Shown piece by piece: positions 1-9,448 of a stretch of DNA of 64,000 nucleotides. How positions within the stretch are numbered: the stretch's first letter is position 1; each line of letters starts with the position of its first letter. This DNA is from Pseudomonas sp. URMO17WK12:I11 (lineage in GTDB: Bacteria > Pseudomonadota > Gammaproteobacteria > Pseudomonadales > Pseudomonadaceae): positions 372,001-436,000 of the forward strand of contig NZ_VEDF01000003.1 of assembly GCF_007677725.1 (NCBI RefSeq). Reading direction: 5' to 3'. The position numbers and the translations under genes were made by a program. The notes beneath the pieces are model-generated. The model was not told the DNA's origin, made no database searches, and worked only from the letters and a program-made list of their open reading frames with translations.

Positions 1-1
1 C

Positions 2-64
2 GCCATGGGCGGGTTGCAGAAGGCCGGTGTCGGTAACGTTGGCCTGATCACCGAGGCGCCCTGA
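2..64 (+). CDS. tolR: TolR, C-terminal end (partial)
   Basis: Only the last 20 codons and the stop are in the window; they read ...GLQKAGVGNVGLITEAP, the usual C-terminus of Pseudomonas TolR. TolR is an inner-membrane partner of TolQ that uses the proton gradient to energise TolA. The stop codon overlaps the tolA start (TGATG), which supports the standard tolQRAB-pal order and translational coupling. The identification rests on this short tail plus the tolA neighbour. Confidence 0.85.
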   Translation, partial: AMGGLQKAGVGNVGLITEAP

Positions 65-1140
65 TGCAACAGCGAGAGCCATCCGCCTCGGAAAGCTACT
101 TCTGGCCCAGTGTCTGGGCCATTGGCCTGCATGTGCTGGTCTTTGCCATGCTGTTCGTCAGCTTTGCCATGACGCCTGAACTGCCGCCTTCCAAGCCGAT
201 CGTTCAGGCTACGCTGTATCAGCTGAAGTCCAAGAGTCAGGCGACGACCCAGACCAACCAGAAGATTGCCGGGGAAGCGAAGAAAACCGCCGCGCGCCAG
301 ACCGAAGTCGAACAGCTGGAACAGAAGAAAGTCGAACAGGAGGCCATCAAGGCCGCGGAACAAAAGAAAGCCGACGCCGCTCAAAAGGCCGAACAGGCAC
401 GCGAAGCTGCCGAGGCGAAAAAGGCCGAGGAAGCTGCCAAGGCTGCTGAAGCGAAGAAGGCCGCCGAGTCCAAGAAGGCCGAGGAGGCGAAGAAGGCTGC
501 CGAGAAACAGCAGGCCGACATCGCTAAGAAGAAGGCCGAGGAAGAGGCCAAGAAGCAGGCCGAGGAAGAAGCCAAGAAACAGGCAGCCGAAGAGGCCAAG
601 AAAAAGGCCGCTGAAGACGCCAAGAAAAAAGCAGCCGAGGACGCCAAGAAGAAAGCGGCGGCCGAGGAGGCGAAGAAGAAGGCAGCTGAAGAGGCGAAGA
701 AAAAGGCCGCTGCAGATGCCCAGAAGAAAAAGGCGCAGGAAGCTGCACGCAAGTCGGCCGAAGACAAGAAAGCCCAGGCCTTGGCCGAGCTCTTGTCTGA
801 CTCCACCGAGCGCCAGCAGGCGCTGGCTGACGAGCAGGGCGACCAGGTGGCCGGCGATTTCGACGACCTGATCCGTATGCGCGCAGCCGAAGGTTGGGCC
901 CGTCCGCCGTCTGCACGTAAAGGCATGACAGTGACGTTGCAGGTGAACATGTTGCCCGACGGCACTATCACCGGTGTTACCGTCACCCGCTCCAGCGGCG
1001 ACGGTCCGTTTGACAGTTCGGCCGTTGCGGCAGTGAAGAACATCGGTCGTCTGACCGAGATGCAGGGTATGAAGCCGAGCGATTTCAACCGATATCGTTC
1101 GTTCAAGATGACATTTACACCTGAGGATCTAGCGTTGTGA
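64..1140 (+). CDS. tolA: TolA, envelope energy-transducing protein
   Basis: TolA (358 aa) links the TolQR motor in the inner membrane to TolB-Pal at the outer membrane and is needed for outer-membrane constriction at division. Three parts are visible: a single N-terminal membrane anchor (about residues 17-38), a very long Ala/Lys/Glu-rich helical domain (about 60-255, many [13 protein letters not shown] repeats), and a globular C-terminal domain (about 265-358) that binds TolB and, in related bacteria, phage and colicin proteins. The ATG overlaps the tolR stop. The repeat-rich middle gives long open frames on the other strand and frames; these are composition artefacts. Confidence 0.97.
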   Translation: MQQREPSASESYFWPSVWAIGLHVLVFAMLFVSFAMTPELPPSKPIVQATLYQLKSKSQATTQTNQKIAGEAKKTAARQTEVEQLEQKKVEQEAIKAAEQKKADAAQKAEQAREAAEAKKAEEAAKAAEAKKAAESKKAEEAKKAAEKQQADIAKKKAEEEAKKQAEEEAKKQAAEEAKKKAAEDAKKKAAEDAKKKAAAEEAKKKAAEEAKKKAAADAQKKKAQEAARKSAEDKKAQALAELLSDSTERQQALADEQGDQVAGDFDDLIRMRAAEGWARPPSARKGMTVTLQVNMLPDGTITGVTVTRSSGDGPFDSSAVAAVKNIGRLTEMQGMKPSDFNRYRSFKMTFTPEDLAL

Positions 1141-2438
1141 TTAAACTCCTTCGAGGAATGCTGGTCATGCTCTGCTGCGTGGCTGGCATGGCCATGGCAG
1201 AGGAAAAGAACATCCTGGTCACCAGCGGCAGCGATCGGGCCACGCCCATCGCCGTAGTGCCGTTCGGTCTGCAGGGTGGCAGCGTGCTGCCGGAAGACAT
1301 GGCCGACATCATCGGCAACGATCTGCGCAACTCGGGCTACTACTCGCCGATTCCGCGGCAGAACATGATCAGCCAGCCCAGCCAGGGCAGCGAAGTCATC
1401 TTCCGCGACTGGAAAGCTTTGGGTGCGCAGTACGTCATGGTCGGCAGCATCGTGCCGTCAGGTGGACGTCTTCAGGTGCAGTACGCCCTGTTCAACGTCG
1501 CCACCGAGCAGCAAGTACTGACCGGCAGCGTCGCGGGCAGCGTCGATCAACTGCGCGACATGTCGCACTACATCGCCGACCAGTCGTTCGAAAAGCTCAC
1601 CGGGATCAAGGGCGCGTTCTCCACGCGCATGCTGTACGTGACCGCCGAACGCTTCTCGACCAACAATACCCGTTACACGCTGCAGCGTTCGGATTATGAC
1701 GGCGCGCGTGCGGTGACCCTGTTGCAGTCGCGCGAGCCGATCCTGTCGCCCCGCTTCGCACCCGACGGCAAGCGCATCGCCTATGTGTCGTTCGAGCAGA
1801 AGCGTCCACGTATCTTCATCCAGCACATCGATACCGGTCGCCGTGAGCAGGTGACCAACTTCGAAGGCCTGAACGGTGCACCAGCCTGGTCGCCGGATGG
1901 CTCGCGTCTGGCATTCGTGCTGTCCAAGGATGGCAATCCGGACATCTATGTCATGAACGTCGCCTCGCGCCAGATCAGCCGGGTTACCGCAGGCCCTGGC
2001 ATCAACACCGAGCCGTTCTGGGGCAAGGATGGCAACACCCTGTACTTCACCTCCGACCGTGGCGGCAAGCCGCAAATCTACAAGCAGTCGGTCAGCGGTG
2101 GCAGCGCCGAGCGTGTGACATTCGTGGGTAACTACAATGCCAACCCGAAACTTTCGGCGGACGAAAAGACCCTGGTAATGATTCATCGTCAGCAGGGCTT
2201 CACCAACTTCAAAGTGGCGGCGCAAGACTTGCAGCGCGGAAGTGTAAAGATTCTCTCGGAAACAAGTCTTGATGAGTCGCCCACTGTTGCGCCCAACGGC
2301 ACCATGCTAATCTACGCCACCCGCCAGCAGGGCCGGGGAGTCTTGATGCTCGTGTCGCTTAACGGCCGTGTGAGGCTCCCACTTCCTACCGCTCAAGGCG
2401 AAGTCAGAGAACCGTCCTGGTCCCCTTACCTGAACTGA
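1137..2438 (+). CDS. tolB: TolB, periplasmic beta-propeller
   Basis: TolB (433 aa) is the periplasmic adaptor that binds Pal and TolA. It starts at a GTG that overlaps the tolA stop by 4 bases, so it is probably translationally coupled. A signal peptide is clear (about residues 1-21, ending AMA). The N-terminal alpha/beta domain is followed by WD40-like propeller blades; repeated [22 protein letters not shown] and [11 protein letters not shown] segments mark successive blades between about residues 195 and 400. Length and order fit the family. Confidence 0.97.
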   Translation: MIKLLRGMLVMLCCVAGMAMAEEKNILVTSGSDRATPIAVVPFGLQGGSVLPEDMADIIGNDLRNSGYYSPIPRQNMISQPSQGSEVIFRDWKALGAQYVMVGSIVPSGGRLQVQYALFNVATEQQVLTGSVAGSVDQLRDMSHYIADQSFEKLTGIKGAFSTRMLYVTAERFSTNNTRYTLQRSDYDGARAVTLLQSREPILSPRFAPDGKRIAYVSFEQKRPRIFIQHIDTGRREQVTNFEGLNGAPAWSPDGSRLAFVLSKDGNPDIYVMNVASRQISRVTAGPGINTEPFWGKDGNTLYFTSDRGGKPQIYKQSVSGGSAERVTFVGNYNANPKLSADEKTLVMIHRQQGFTNFKVAAQDLQRGSVKILSETSLDESPTVAPNGTMLIYATRQQGRGVLMLVSLNGRVRLPLPTAQGEVREPSWSPYLN

Positions 2439-2492
2439 TTGCGGCGTAACACGTTTTGCTTAACACACTGGGGTTTCATTAGGAGTTTCACG

Positions 2493-2996
2493 ATGGAAAT
2501 GCTGAAGTTTGGTAAATTTGCTGCGCTGGCTCTGGCCATGGCCGTAGCTGTAGGTTGCTCCTCCAAAGGCGGTGACAACGCTGGTGAAGGCGCTGTCGAT
2601 CCTAACGCTGGCTACGGTGCCAACGCTAACACTGGCGCTGTCGACGGCTCCCTGAGCGAAGAAGCCGCCCTGCGCGCAATCACCACCTTCTACTTCGAAT
2701 ACGACAGCTCGGACCTGAAGCCAGAAGCCATGCGCGCTCTGGACGTTCACGCCAAGGACCTGAAAGCCAACGGCAACCGTGTTGTTCTGGAAGGTAACAC
2801 CGACGAGCGCGGCACCCGCGAGTACAACATGGCTCTGGGTGAGCGTCGTGCGAAAGCCGTTCAGCGCTACCTGGTTCTGCAGGGCGTTTCCCCTGCTCAG
2901 CTGGAACTGGTCTCCTACGGCGAAGAGCGTCCAGTTGCCACCGGCAACGACGAGCAGTCCTGGGCTCAGAACCGTCGCGTAGAACTGCGTAAGTAA
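2493..2996 (+). CDS. pal: Pal, peptidoglycan-associated lipoprotein
   Basis: Pal (167 aa) is an outer-membrane lipoprotein that holds peptidoglycan through an OmpA-like domain. The N-terminus is a lipoprotein signal with lipobox AVGC (Cys about residue 22). The OmpA_C domain runs from about residue 65 to the end and has the [10 protein letters not shown] motif that contacts diaminopimelate. I chose the ATG at 2493 because AGGAG at 2481-2485 is at good distance; an in-frame start at 2439 would put a polar stretch before the signal. It lies 55 bases after tolB. Confidence 0.97.
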   Translation: MEMLKFGKFAALALAMAVAVGCSSKGGDNAGEGAVDPNAGYGANANTGAVDGSLSEEAALRAITTFYFEYDSSDLKPEAMRALDVHAKDLKANGNRVVLEGNTDERGTREYNMALGERRAKAVQRYLVLQGVSPAQLELVSYGEERPVATGNDEQSWAQNRRVELRK

Positions 2997-3002
2997 GTTC
3001 CT

Positions 3003-3818
3003 ATGCGTATGTGCCGTCGTGCTGTAACCGTCCTCGCACTCAGCCTGCCGCTTTCGGCGTGGGCTGCGGTTCCTGTAGTTGATGACAACGGGGGTGCCTA
3101 TGCACCTTCCGGTTATGGCACGAGCGGCGCCTATGCCGGCGCAGGGGCATCGACCCCTGCCTCGGCACAGGGCCAGCTGTTCATGCAGCTGCAACAGATG
3201 CAGGATCAAATCTCCCGCCAGCAAGGCATCATCGAAGAGCTCCAAAACGATGTGTCGCGCATGAAGCAGGAAAACCTGGAGCGTTACCAGGACCTTGATC
3301 GCCGCATCAACAGTGCCGCCGCGCCTGGCGCGTCGTCTGACAATTCCTCAGCCGGTGGTGCAGCCAATGCCACTGCCGGTGCCGCAGCAGGTGCCGCTGG
3401 CGCTGCTGCACAACAACCGGCCGCCAGTAGCGAGCCGGGTGATCCGGCGAAAGAAAAGCTCTACTACGATGCCGCTTTCGACCTGATCAAGCAGAAAGAC
3501 TTCGACAAGGCCAGCCAGGCATTCACTGCCTTCCTGCGCAAGTACCCTAATAGCCAGTATGCCGGTAATGCTCAATACTGGTTGGGCGAGGTGAACTTGG
3601 CCAAGGGTGACTTGCCCGCTGCCAGCCAGGCTTTTGCCCAGGTCAGCCAGAAATATCCGAAGCACAGCAAGGTGCCGGATTCGCTCTACAAGCTGGCTGA
3701 TGTCGAGCGCCGCATGGGCCATACCGACAAGGTCAAGGGCATTTTGCAGCAAGTCATCACCCAGTATCCTGGCACCTCCGCAGCGCAACTCGCGCAGCGT
3801 GATCTGCAGAAGCTTTAA
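3003..3818 (+). CDS. cpoB: CpoB (YbgF), Tol-Pal and PBP1b coordinator
   Basis: CpoB (271 aa) is periplasmic and coordinates peptidoglycan synthesis with Tol-driven outer-membrane constriction. A signal peptide (about 1-22, cleavage near SAWA) is followed by a trimerising coiled coil (about 60-100, rich in Q, M and charged residues), an Ala/Ser/Gly-rich linker, and TPR repeats (about 145-271; pattern YYDAAFDLIKQKDFDKA and the following YPNSQYAGNAQYWLG). It follows pal by 6 bases and closes the Tol operon; a strong terminator follows. Confidence 0.95.
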   Translation: MRMCRRAVTVLALSLPLSAWAAVPVVDDNGGAYAPSGYGTSGAYAGAGASTPASAQGQLFMQLQQMQDQISRQQGIIEELQNDVSRMKQENLERYQDLDRRINSAAAPGASSDNSSAGGAANATAGAAAGAAGAAAQQPAASSEPGDPAKEKLYYDAAFDLIKQKDFDKASQAFTAFLRKYPNSQYAGNAQYWLGEVNLAKGDLPAASQAFAQVSQKYPKHSKVPDSLYKLADVERRMGHTDKVKGILQQVITQYPGTSAAQLAQRDLQKL

Positions 3819-3832
3819 GCTGCACGCGTACG

Positions 3833-3860
3833 AAAAACCCGCGCCAGTCGCGGGTTTTTT
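3833..3860 (+). terminator. Rho-independent terminator after cpoB
   Basis: The stem AACCCGCG / CGCGGGTT closes a short loop and is followed by six T. It lies 15 bases after the cpoB stop and would end the Tol-Pal operon. Confidence 0.85.
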
Positions 3861-3908
3861 CGTTACAATCGCTGCCCTTTTACAAATACGCTGTAGCGGA
3901 TAACGCCA

Positions 3909-3971
3909 TGTCGAGTCCGCGACAGTGCCTGACGGAGGCGGACAGCCTGTTTAGCTGTCACGCCCGTGGCG
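3909..3971 (+). promoter_or_regulatory. Structured leader of queE (candidate)
   Basis: Three perfect short stems sit in a row just before and over the queE start: TGTCG/CGACA (3909-3924), GACAGC/GCTGTC (3941-3959) and CGCC/GGCG (3961-3971). The GACAG at 3921-3925 can also pair with CTGTC at 3955-3959, so at least two folds exclude each other. The last stem contains the possible GTG start at 3966. This could be a translational control element of the queuosine precursor genes; it does not match any preQ1 riboswitch consensus I can recall. A 38-codon frame (ATG 3908, stop 4022-4024) also crosses it, with a weak ribosome site. Confidence 0.35.
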
Positions 3972-3974
3972 AGC

Positions 3975-4622
3975 ATGCAAGACACATTACGCATCACCGA
4001 AGTCTTTTACTCTTTGCAGGGTGAAACACGAACGGCTGGGCTGCCCACGGTTTTCGTGCGCCTGACCGGTTGCCCCCTGCGCTGCCAATACTGCGACAGT
4101 GCCTACGCCTTTACCGGCGGCACCCTGCGTACCCTGGATTCACTGCTTGAGCAGGTGGCCGGCTTCAAGCCGCGTTATGTCTGCGTGACGGGCGGCGAGC
4201 CGTTGGCCCAGCCCAACGCGGTGCCGCTGTTGCAGCGCCTGTGCGATGCCGGCTACGAAGTGTCGCTGGAAACCAGCGGGGCGCTCGACATTTCCACCAC
4301 CGACCCGCGCGTCAGTCGCGTGCTGGACCTCAAAACCCCAGGCTCGGAAGAATCGCACCGTAACCGCTATGAGAACATCGAGCTGCTGACCCGTAACGAT
4401 CAGGTCAAGTTCGTCATTTGTTCCCGTGAAGACTACGACTGGGCGGTGTCCAAATTGATCCAGTACAACCTGGCCGAGCGGGCTGGTGAAGTTCTGTTCT
4501 CGCCCAGCCATCACCAGTTAAATGCCAGCGACCTGGCCGACTGGATCGTTGCCGACAACCTGCCCGTACGCTTTCAGATGCAGCTGCACAAGCTGCTGTG
4601 GAACGACGAACCTGGACGCTGA
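3975..4622 (+). CDS. queE: QueE, 7-carboxy-7-deazaguanine synthase
   Basis: QueE (215 aa) is a radical SAM enzyme that converts 6-carboxy-tetrahydropterin to 7-carboxy-7-deazaguanine, on the way to preQ0 and queuosine in tRNA. The cluster motif is visible as GCPLRCQYCDS (C-x3-C-x2-C, about residues 28-38). I chose ATG 3975 (MQDTLRITEVFYS); GTG 3966 in the same frame is possible and would add three residues. Neither has a strong ribosome site, which fits control by the preceding hairpins. queC follows after 12 bases. Confidence 0.94.
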   Translation: MQDTLRITEVFYSLQGETRTAGLPTVFVRLTGCPLRCQYCDSAYAFTGGTLRTLDSLLEQVAGFKPRYVCVTGGEPLAQPNAVPLLQRLCDAGYEVSLETSGALDISTTDPRVSRVLDLKTPGSEESHRNRYENIELLTRNDQVKFVICSREDYDWAVSKLIQYNLAERAGEVLFSPSHHQLNASDLADWIVADNLPVRFQMQLHKLLWNDEPGR

Positions 4623-4634
4623 GGAGCACACAAC

Positions 4635-5309
4635 ATGACTGATAAACGTGCGGTAATTCTGCTTTCTGGCGGGCTCGACTCCGCGACCGTGGTGGCGATG
4701 GCCAAGGCCGAAGGCTACAGCTGCTACACCATGAGTTTCGACTACGGCCAGCGCCACCGCGCCGAGCTGAACGCAGCGGCACGCGTTGCCCGCGATCTGG
4801 GCGTGGTCGAGCACAAGGTCATTGGCCTGAACCTCGACGGTATTGGCGGCTCGGCGTTGACCGACACCAGCATCGATGTACCGGAAACCCCCGGTGAGGG
4901 CATTCCCGTCACCTACGTGCCGGCCCGTAACACGGTATTCCTGGCGCTGGCCCTGGGCTGGGCCGAGGTGATTGAGGCCCGTGACATTTTCATTGGCGTC
5001 AATGCCGTGGATTACTCCGGTTACCCGGATTGCCGCCCCGAGTTCGTCGAAGCGTTCGAGCGCATGGCCAATCTCGCGACCAAGGCGGGCGTAGAAGGAC
5101 AGGGCTTTCGCATTCAGGCGCCATTGCAGAGCATGAGCAAGGCGCAGATCGTTCAAGCGGGCATGTCCCGGGGCGTTGACTACAGCCTGACCGTTTCGTG
5201 CTACCAGGCCGACGATGACGGTCGCGCCTGCGGTAAATGCGACAGCTGCCGCCTGCGTGCTGACGGTTTCAACGCGGCTGGCGTTGCCGACCCGACCCGT
5301 TACGCTTGA
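4635..5309 (+). CDS. queC: QueC, 7-cyano-7-deazaguanine (preQ0) synthase
   Basis: QueC (224 aa) is an ATP-dependent ligase that makes preQ0 from the QueE product and ammonia. The PP-loop motif [11 protein letters not shown] is at residues 8-18, and a C-terminal zinc site is seen in SCYQ...[14 protein letters not shown] (about 192-215). GAGGAG stands before the ATG. It forms a two-gene unit with queE. No terminator was seen between it and the promoter of the tRNA-Lys gene. Confidence 0.96.
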   Translation: MTDKRAVILLSGGLDSATVVAMAKAEGYSCYTMSFDYGQRHRAELNAAARVARDLGVVEHKVIGLNLDGIGGSALTDTSIDVPETPGEGIPVTYVPARNTVFLALALGWAEVIEARDIFIGVNAVDYSGYPDCRPEFVEAFERMANLATKAGVEGQGFRIQAPLQSMSKAQIVQAGMSRGVDYSLTVSCYQADDDGRACGKCDSCRLRADGFNAAGVADPTRYA

Positions 5310-5327
5310 AAAAAACCTGATGGAGTG

Positions 5328-5356
5328 TTGATTTCTCGTTAGAAATCAGTATTATA
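5328..5356 (+). promoter_or_regulatory. Promoter of tRNA-Lys
   Basis: A TTGATT -35 (5328-5333) and ATTATA -10 (5351-5356) are separated by 17 bases, with the tRNA starting 13 bases later. A perfect 7-bp inverted repeat GATTTCT/AGAAATC (5330-5347) fills the space between the two boxes. Confidence 0.65.
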
Positions 5357-5369
5357 CGCGCCATCTAAC

Positions 5370-5445
5370 GGGTCGTTAGCTCAGTTGGTAGAGCAGTTGG
5401 CTTTTAACCAATTGGTCGTAGGTTCGAATCCTACACGACCCACCA
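5370..5445 (+). tRNA. tRNA-Lys (anticodon TTT)
   Basis: A 76-nt cloverleaf with acceptor GGGTCGT/ACGACCC, a normal D arm, anticodon loop CTTTTAA (anticodon TTT), T arm with GGTTCGAATCC, and encoded CCA. It is flanked by its own promoter and followed by a terminator. Confidence 0.97.
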
Positions 5446-5489
5446 TACCTTCAAGCGGTTGCCAGCTCAGCGCAGGCAGTCGCTCAACG

Positions 5490-5515
5490 AAAAAGCCCGC
5501 CTTAGCGGGCTTTTT
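5490..5515 (+). terminator. Terminator between tRNA-Lys and the minus-strand acetyltransferase
   Basis: AAAAAGCCCGC / GCGGGCTTTTT with a 4-base loop. Both arms carry A or T runs, so it can work in both directions: for tRNA-Lys and for the convergent gene ending at 5541. Confidence 0.85.
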
Positions 5516-5540
5516 CGTGTCTGCTGAAACAGCTGCCCGG

Positions 5541-6269
5541 CTAAAGCGCTTGGCGCGTCTCGCGCATCCGGCTGGCTGCACGCTTGTGCACTTTGAGCTG
5601 CGGATACACCGCTTGAGGTGCGTGCTGATGGCTTTCGATGAGTTGCACAAAGGCTTCAGGCTGGTCGAGCGGCAGGCTTCTCAGGAAATCGCAGTCAAGG
5701 TTCCACCATTGGCTGTCCAGCAGGCGCTGGATGATCTCGGCGCTGTGGCGGTACCTGATGATCTTCGCCGGGTTTCCGCCGACGATCGCATAAGGCGGTA
5801 CATCCCGCGTCACCAGCGCCCGCGTGGCGATAATGGCGCCTGTGCCCACGGTCACGCCTTCGAGCACGGTCGCCCCATGACCCATCCACACATCGTGGCC
5901 GACGCTGGCCCAGCTGACCGGTGGTGTGTAGGACAAAGGTCCATTTTCGTACTGAAAGGGGTGCGTGCTGACCCAGCTGGTGGGATGCGTGTGTTTTTCC
6001 TGGCCCACCGTGCAGTCCGAGCCAATCGAGCAGAAGCGCCCAATCTTGGCGACCACCGAGAGTGTCGCCCCGCTTCTGATGTAGGTATGTGCACCAATGG
6101 AAAGAGAGGGCGACTCGATCCGAATGTGCCCAAGGCTGACGCCCTGTTCGACCGTGACGCTGGCTCGGGAGCTGAAGGTTTCACGCCCGCCCGCTGCCTT
6201 GCCGCCCAATTGGCGAAAAGCGTTCTTGAACTGCCTTTCCTTGAATACTGTGAACATGTGGTTGTCCAT
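5541..6269 (-). CDS. Hexapeptide-repeat acetyltransferase (CatB-like)
   Basis: A 242-aa protein of the left-handed beta-helix acyltransferase class, probably acetyl-CoA dependent. Hexapeptide repeats run from about residue 45 to 165 (IGAHTYIRSGATLSVVAKIGRFCSIGSD, then IGTGAII-type turns) and end in the VGGNPAKIIRYR signature typical of xenobiotic (CatB-like) and sugar O-acetyltransferases. The substrate cannot be told. Two starts are possible: ATG 6269, with GGGAG touching it, and ATG 6257 (MFTVFKERQF), 12 bases after the same site. It stands alone on the minus strand. It may modify a surface sugar or a small molecule; I do not claim antibiotic resistance. Confidence 0.8.
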   Translation of the reverse strand: MDNHMFTVFKERQFKNAFRQLGGKAAGGRETFSSRASVTVEQGVSLGHIRIESPSLSIGAHTYIRSGATLSVVAKIGRFCSIGSDCTVGQEKHTHPTSWVSTHPFQYENGPLSYTPPVSWASVGHDVWMGHGATVLEGVTVGTGAIIATRALVTRDVPPYAIVGGNPAKIIRYRHSAEIIQRLLDSQWWNLDCDFLRSLPLDQPEAFVQLIESHQHAPQAVYPQLKVHKRAASRMRETRQAL

Positions 6270-6310
6270 CTCCCGAATACCGGCGCTATGTTAGCAGGCC
6301 TGCTGGCTGG

Positions 6311-7270
6311 CTATTCGGCCCATTCGGGGTCGCCAGTGAATACGACGGTGATCCAGCGGTCCGGCCCTTCGCCGCCGACGGCCTCACCAATTTCATTGCG
6401 CCACGCGTCCCATTGTTCGATGGTTTTGGCCGGCATGTGCTTGGGCACGATGAAGTACAGCTCGATCTCGCGGGAGCGCCCGACCTTGGCCACATACGCC
6501 CGGTATGACTGCAGGCCGTGCTTGGTCACGAAGGCCTGGGCGACGGCATCTACGTGCAGCTTCAAATCGCCGGGTGTGACCAGGAAGATCTCGCCTAGCG
6601 CTTGGCGTACGACCGATAGCGGCAGGGGGATGATGACCAGGCATACCAGTGCGAGCACAGTCGGGTCGATGTACGGCGACAGCCATTGCCATTGTGTGCC
6701 CTGCACGGCGAAGCCGAAGCCGAAGGCGATGAGCAATGCGGCGGTGATGCTGGCCGACATCACCCAGCCTTTGACATCCATGCGCACGAAATCCGAATTC
6801 AACGTGCGATTGGCCCGCGCCTCGACTACCGCAATGGTGGCGCAGGCGATCACCGTGAGCACGGCGTAGACCATGGCGATACCGAACTCCAGGTGCCGGC
6901 CGCCCTCCAGTACGCTGCTCACCGCATTGATCAGCGCATAGACCGCCACGCCGCTCAGTAGAATCCCGTTCAGGGCCAGTACCATCGGTTCCAGATGCCA
7001 GAAACCCATGGTGAAGCGCTCTCGCAGCTTGCGCGAGAGCTGCAGGCTGGTGGCATGCGAGGTGATCAGCTTGACCACCACCAGCGACAGGCCACTCATG
7101 CTGGCGTCAACCAGCGAGTACACGCCATCGAATACGATGGAGAACGAGCCTGAGGCCAAGCCGAACGCGATGCCGATGACGGCGATGAACAAGGTGACGG
7201 CGATCGAAGTGCGCAACAGGCCCTGTTCGCTGGTGAGGTCGAAGAACGATGGGGTGTGCTGGGATTTCAT
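6311..7270 (-). CDS. Cation diffusion facilitator (CDF) transporter
   Basis: A 319-aa inner-membrane protein of the CDF family, which exports divalent metals such as zinc, iron or manganese against protons. About five to six membrane segments lie in residues 20-215. The metal-site motif in the second helix reads FDGVYSLVDASMS, with the paired Asp residues. A soluble C-terminal domain (about 220-319) follows. It is somewhat divergent from ZitB or FieF, so the metal is not predicted. It sits 41 bases downstream of the methyl-accepting chemotaxis gene's opposite end; no operon link is evident. Confidence 0.85.
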   Translation of the reverse strand: MKSQHTPSFFDLTSEQGLLRTSIAVTLFIAVIGIAFGLASGSFSIVFDGVYSLVDASMSGLSLVVVKLITSHATSLQLSRKLRERFTMGFWHLEPMVLALNGILLSGVAVYALINAVSSVLEGGRHLEFGIAMVYAVLTVIACATIAVVEARANRTLNSDFVRMDVKGWVMSASITAALLIAFGFGFAVQGTQWQWLSPYIDPTVLALVCLVIIPLPLSVVRQALGEIFLVTPGDLKLHVDAVAQAFVTKHGLQSYRAYVAKVGRSREIELYFIVPKHMPAKTIEQWDAWRNEIGEAVGGEGPDRWITVVFTGDPEWAE

Positions 7271-7317
7271 GGAATGAACTCAGTCGAAGCAAGATAACTG
7301 TCTGCAGGCTTGCGCGG

Positions 7318-9384
7318 CTACACGCGAAATTGCGCCATCAACGCCTGCTGCTGGTTGGCCAGGTTGTTCAGCGCCTGGCTGATGCGCGCCGACTCCTCGG
7401 CTTGGCCGGAAAGCGATTCGGTGACATCGCGTATGCCCGCCACGTTACGGTTGACCTCTTCGGCGACGGCACTTTGCTCCTCGGCGGCCGAGGCGATCTG
7501 CAGGTTCATGTCGCTGATCACGGCAACCGCTTGGCCGATCCGCTCCAGCGCCGGCAATGCCTGCTCCATGCGCGTCGCGCTGGACTGCGCCTGGCGCTGA
7601 CCTTCATGCATGGCGCCGACCACATCCTGGGTACCTTGTTGCAAACCCTCGATGACCTGGCGGATCTCTTCCACCGAGACCTGGGTCCGCTGCGCCAGGC
7701 TGCGTACTTCGTCGGCAACCACGGCGAAGCCACGCCCGGCTTCGCCAGCACGCGCCGCTTCGATCGCGGCATTGAGGGCCAGCAGGTTGGTCTGCTCGGC
7801 GATAGCGCGGATCACCTCCAGTACCGAGCCGATCTGCTCGCTGCGTTGTTCCAGGGCACGGGCCTCGTCCATCGCCGTGTCCATGCCGGCGGCCAACTGG
7901 TCGATGCTCTGGCGCGTGGTGGCGATCAGTTGCAGGCCTTCCTGGCTGGCCTGATCGGCGCCGCGCGCCGCGTGCGCGGCCTTGGCAGCATTGTGGGCGA
8001 CATCCTGGGCGGTTGCGCTCATTTCGTTGGCAGCGGTGGCGACCTGCTCGATTTCGCGCTGCTGCTGGTGCATGCCGGCGCTGGTCTGGCTGGCGATCAA
8101 CGCCGATTGGTCGGCCGTGCCACGCGCATCGAGCACGCAGTCCTTGACCTGGGCGATCACCGGTTGCAGCTTGTCGAGGAAGCGATTGAACCAGCCAGTC
8201 AGTTGGCCGAGTTCATCTTCGCGGGCGTAATCCAGGCGGCGAGTCAGGTCGCCTTCGCCGCTGGCGATGTCCTTCAGGCGAGCCGCCACGGCGAGGATCG
8301 GGCGAGTGACGCCACGCGCGGTCAGCCACACCAGCAACAGGCCAAGCACGGCCGCCGCAATACCGATCAGCAAGCCGGTGAGGTTGGCGCGCTGGCTGTG
8401 GGCGTCGAGGCGTTGATTGAGGGCTAATGCAGGAGCTTGCAGCACGGCCTCTGGCAGCTCCAGCTGCACCTGCCAGGGCGCGGCATCGGGGATGGGGCTG
8501 AAGGGGCGTGAGACCCTGAGCATGCCTTCGGCGACCTGTGCGTCCAGCGGCTGACCCAGCTTGCTCGGGTCGCGGCTGTGCCCGGCGAGCAGGCCGGCGG
8601 CGCTGACGATGCTGACCTGGCCCTGGCCGTCAAACAGCTCCTGGCGGCTGTCGAGGCTCAGCTGCTGCAGGTTGTCGAGCCCGATATCCAACCCGATCAC
8701 GCCGATCACCTTGCCGTCTTGCAACAGCGGCAAGGCGATGCTGGTCATCAACACCTGATGCCCGTTGACGTCATCCAGGTAAGGCTCCAGCACACAGGCC
8801 TTGGCGGTTTGCTGCGGGCAGGTGAGCCAGCGGTTCTTGGCCAGGCCGTTGCTGCCGGGGGTCGCGTCGCCGAGCATCGACTCGGGCATCGCCTCCAACT
8901 CCAGGGTGCCGGGAGTCGATTGCGACCAGTACAGCGAAAACCGCCCACTGTCGTTGCTCGCCTTGGCTTGCTGGCCAATGAACTGCTGGTCCTGCTGGTC
9001 CAGGGCATCAGGCTCGAACACCAGGTACAAGCCGATCACGTTCGGGTTGCCAGCCAGGCTCGCGCGTGCCTGACGAGTCAGTTCGTCGCGCACATCGCTG
9101 CCGCCCCTGGCCTTGAGCACCTGCACCAGACGAGCGAAGCCGTTGCCGTATTGGTAGGCATCCATGAAATAGCGCTGGATGCGCAAGGTCTGGGTTTCGG
9201 CCTGGGCTTGCAGGCGTAGGCGGGCGCTGTGGTCGAGCATCTCGCTGCTGGCCTGGCTGACCAGCACGGCGCTGCGACGCGCCTGGGTCAATGAGGTGAC
9301 GACCAACAACGCGACAATGGCCAGCAGGCACAGTCCGGCAAGCAGGGTGATCTTCCATTGGATGGAAAGGCGGCGCAGCGGCAT
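7318..9384 (-). CDS. Methyl-accepting chemotaxis protein
   Basis: A 688-aa transmembrane chemoreceptor. The first helix is at about residues 10-32 ([20 protein letters not shown]), followed by a periplasmic sensor of about 300 residues (dCache-like by size and by the YWSQS and [11 protein letters not shown] segments), a second helix near 335-355, a HAMP domain, and a signalling hairpin whose tip reads [19 protein letters not shown]. It ends QALMAQFRV, without a CheR-tether pentapeptide such as NWETF. I chose ATG 9384, since AAGGAA is well placed before it. The ligand is unknown. The adjacent amino acid/polyamine permease may share the nutrient, but that is only a guess from position. Confidence 0.93.
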   Translation of the reverse strand: MPLRRLSIQWKITLLAGLCLLAIVALLVVTSLTQARRSAVLVSQASSEMLDHSARLRLQAQAETQTLRIQRYFMDAYQYGNGFARLVQVLKARGGSDVRDELTRQARASLAGNPNVIGLYLVFEPDALDQQDQQFIGQQAKASNDSGRFSLYWSQSTPGTLELEAMPESMLGDATPGSNGLAKNRWLTCPQQTAKACVLEPYLDDVNGHQVLMTSIALPLLQDGKVIGVIGLDIGLDNLQQLSLDSRQELFDGQGQVSIVSAAGLLAGHSRDPSKLGQPLDAQVAEGMLRVSRPFSPIPDAAPWQVQLELPEAVLQAPALALNQRLDAHSQRANLTGLLIGIAAAVLGLLLVWLTARGVTRPILAVAARLKDIASGEGDLTRRLDYAREDELGQLTGWFNRFLDKLQPVIAQVKDCVLDARGTADQSALIASQTSAGMHQQQREIEQVATAANEMSATAQDVAHNAAKAAHAARGADQASQEGLQLIATTRQSIDQLAAGMDTAMDEARALEQRSEQIGSVLEVIRAIAEQTNLLALNAAIEAARAGEAGRGFAVVADEVRSLAQRTQVSVEEIRQVIEGLQQGTQDVVGAMHEGQRQAQSSATRMEQALPALERIGQAVAVISDMNLQIASAAEEQSAVAEEVNRNVAGIRDVTESLSGQAEESARISQALNNLANQQQALMAQFRV

Positions 9385-9448
9385 CTGGAATTTCCTTTCA
9401 AGCAAGACAACGCCCGCGTTCAAGCGCGGGCGTTATCGATGGCCAGTG

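Noticed and set aside
266..1106. Long open frames in other frames and strand over tolA
   Set aside because: They come from the Ala/Lys/Glu-rich repeats of TolA; translations are low-complexity Arg/Pro or Ser/Phe-Ala strings with no ribosome sites.
5541..6269. Calling the hexapeptide acetyltransferase a chloramphenicol resistance gene
   Set aside because: The fold and NPAK motif are shared with many sugar and other acetyltransferases; substrate specificity cannot be read from this sequence.
5385..6869. A 494-codon plus-strand frame over the acetyltransferase and CDF genes
   Set aside because: It starts in the tRNA-Lys and runs antisense to two well-supported genes; the product has no family-like pattern.
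7249..9219. Plus-strand frames over the chemoreceptor gene
   Set aside because: They are antisense to a chemoreceptor with clear signalling and HAMP motifs; composition (His, Arg, Leu) is typical of shadow frames.
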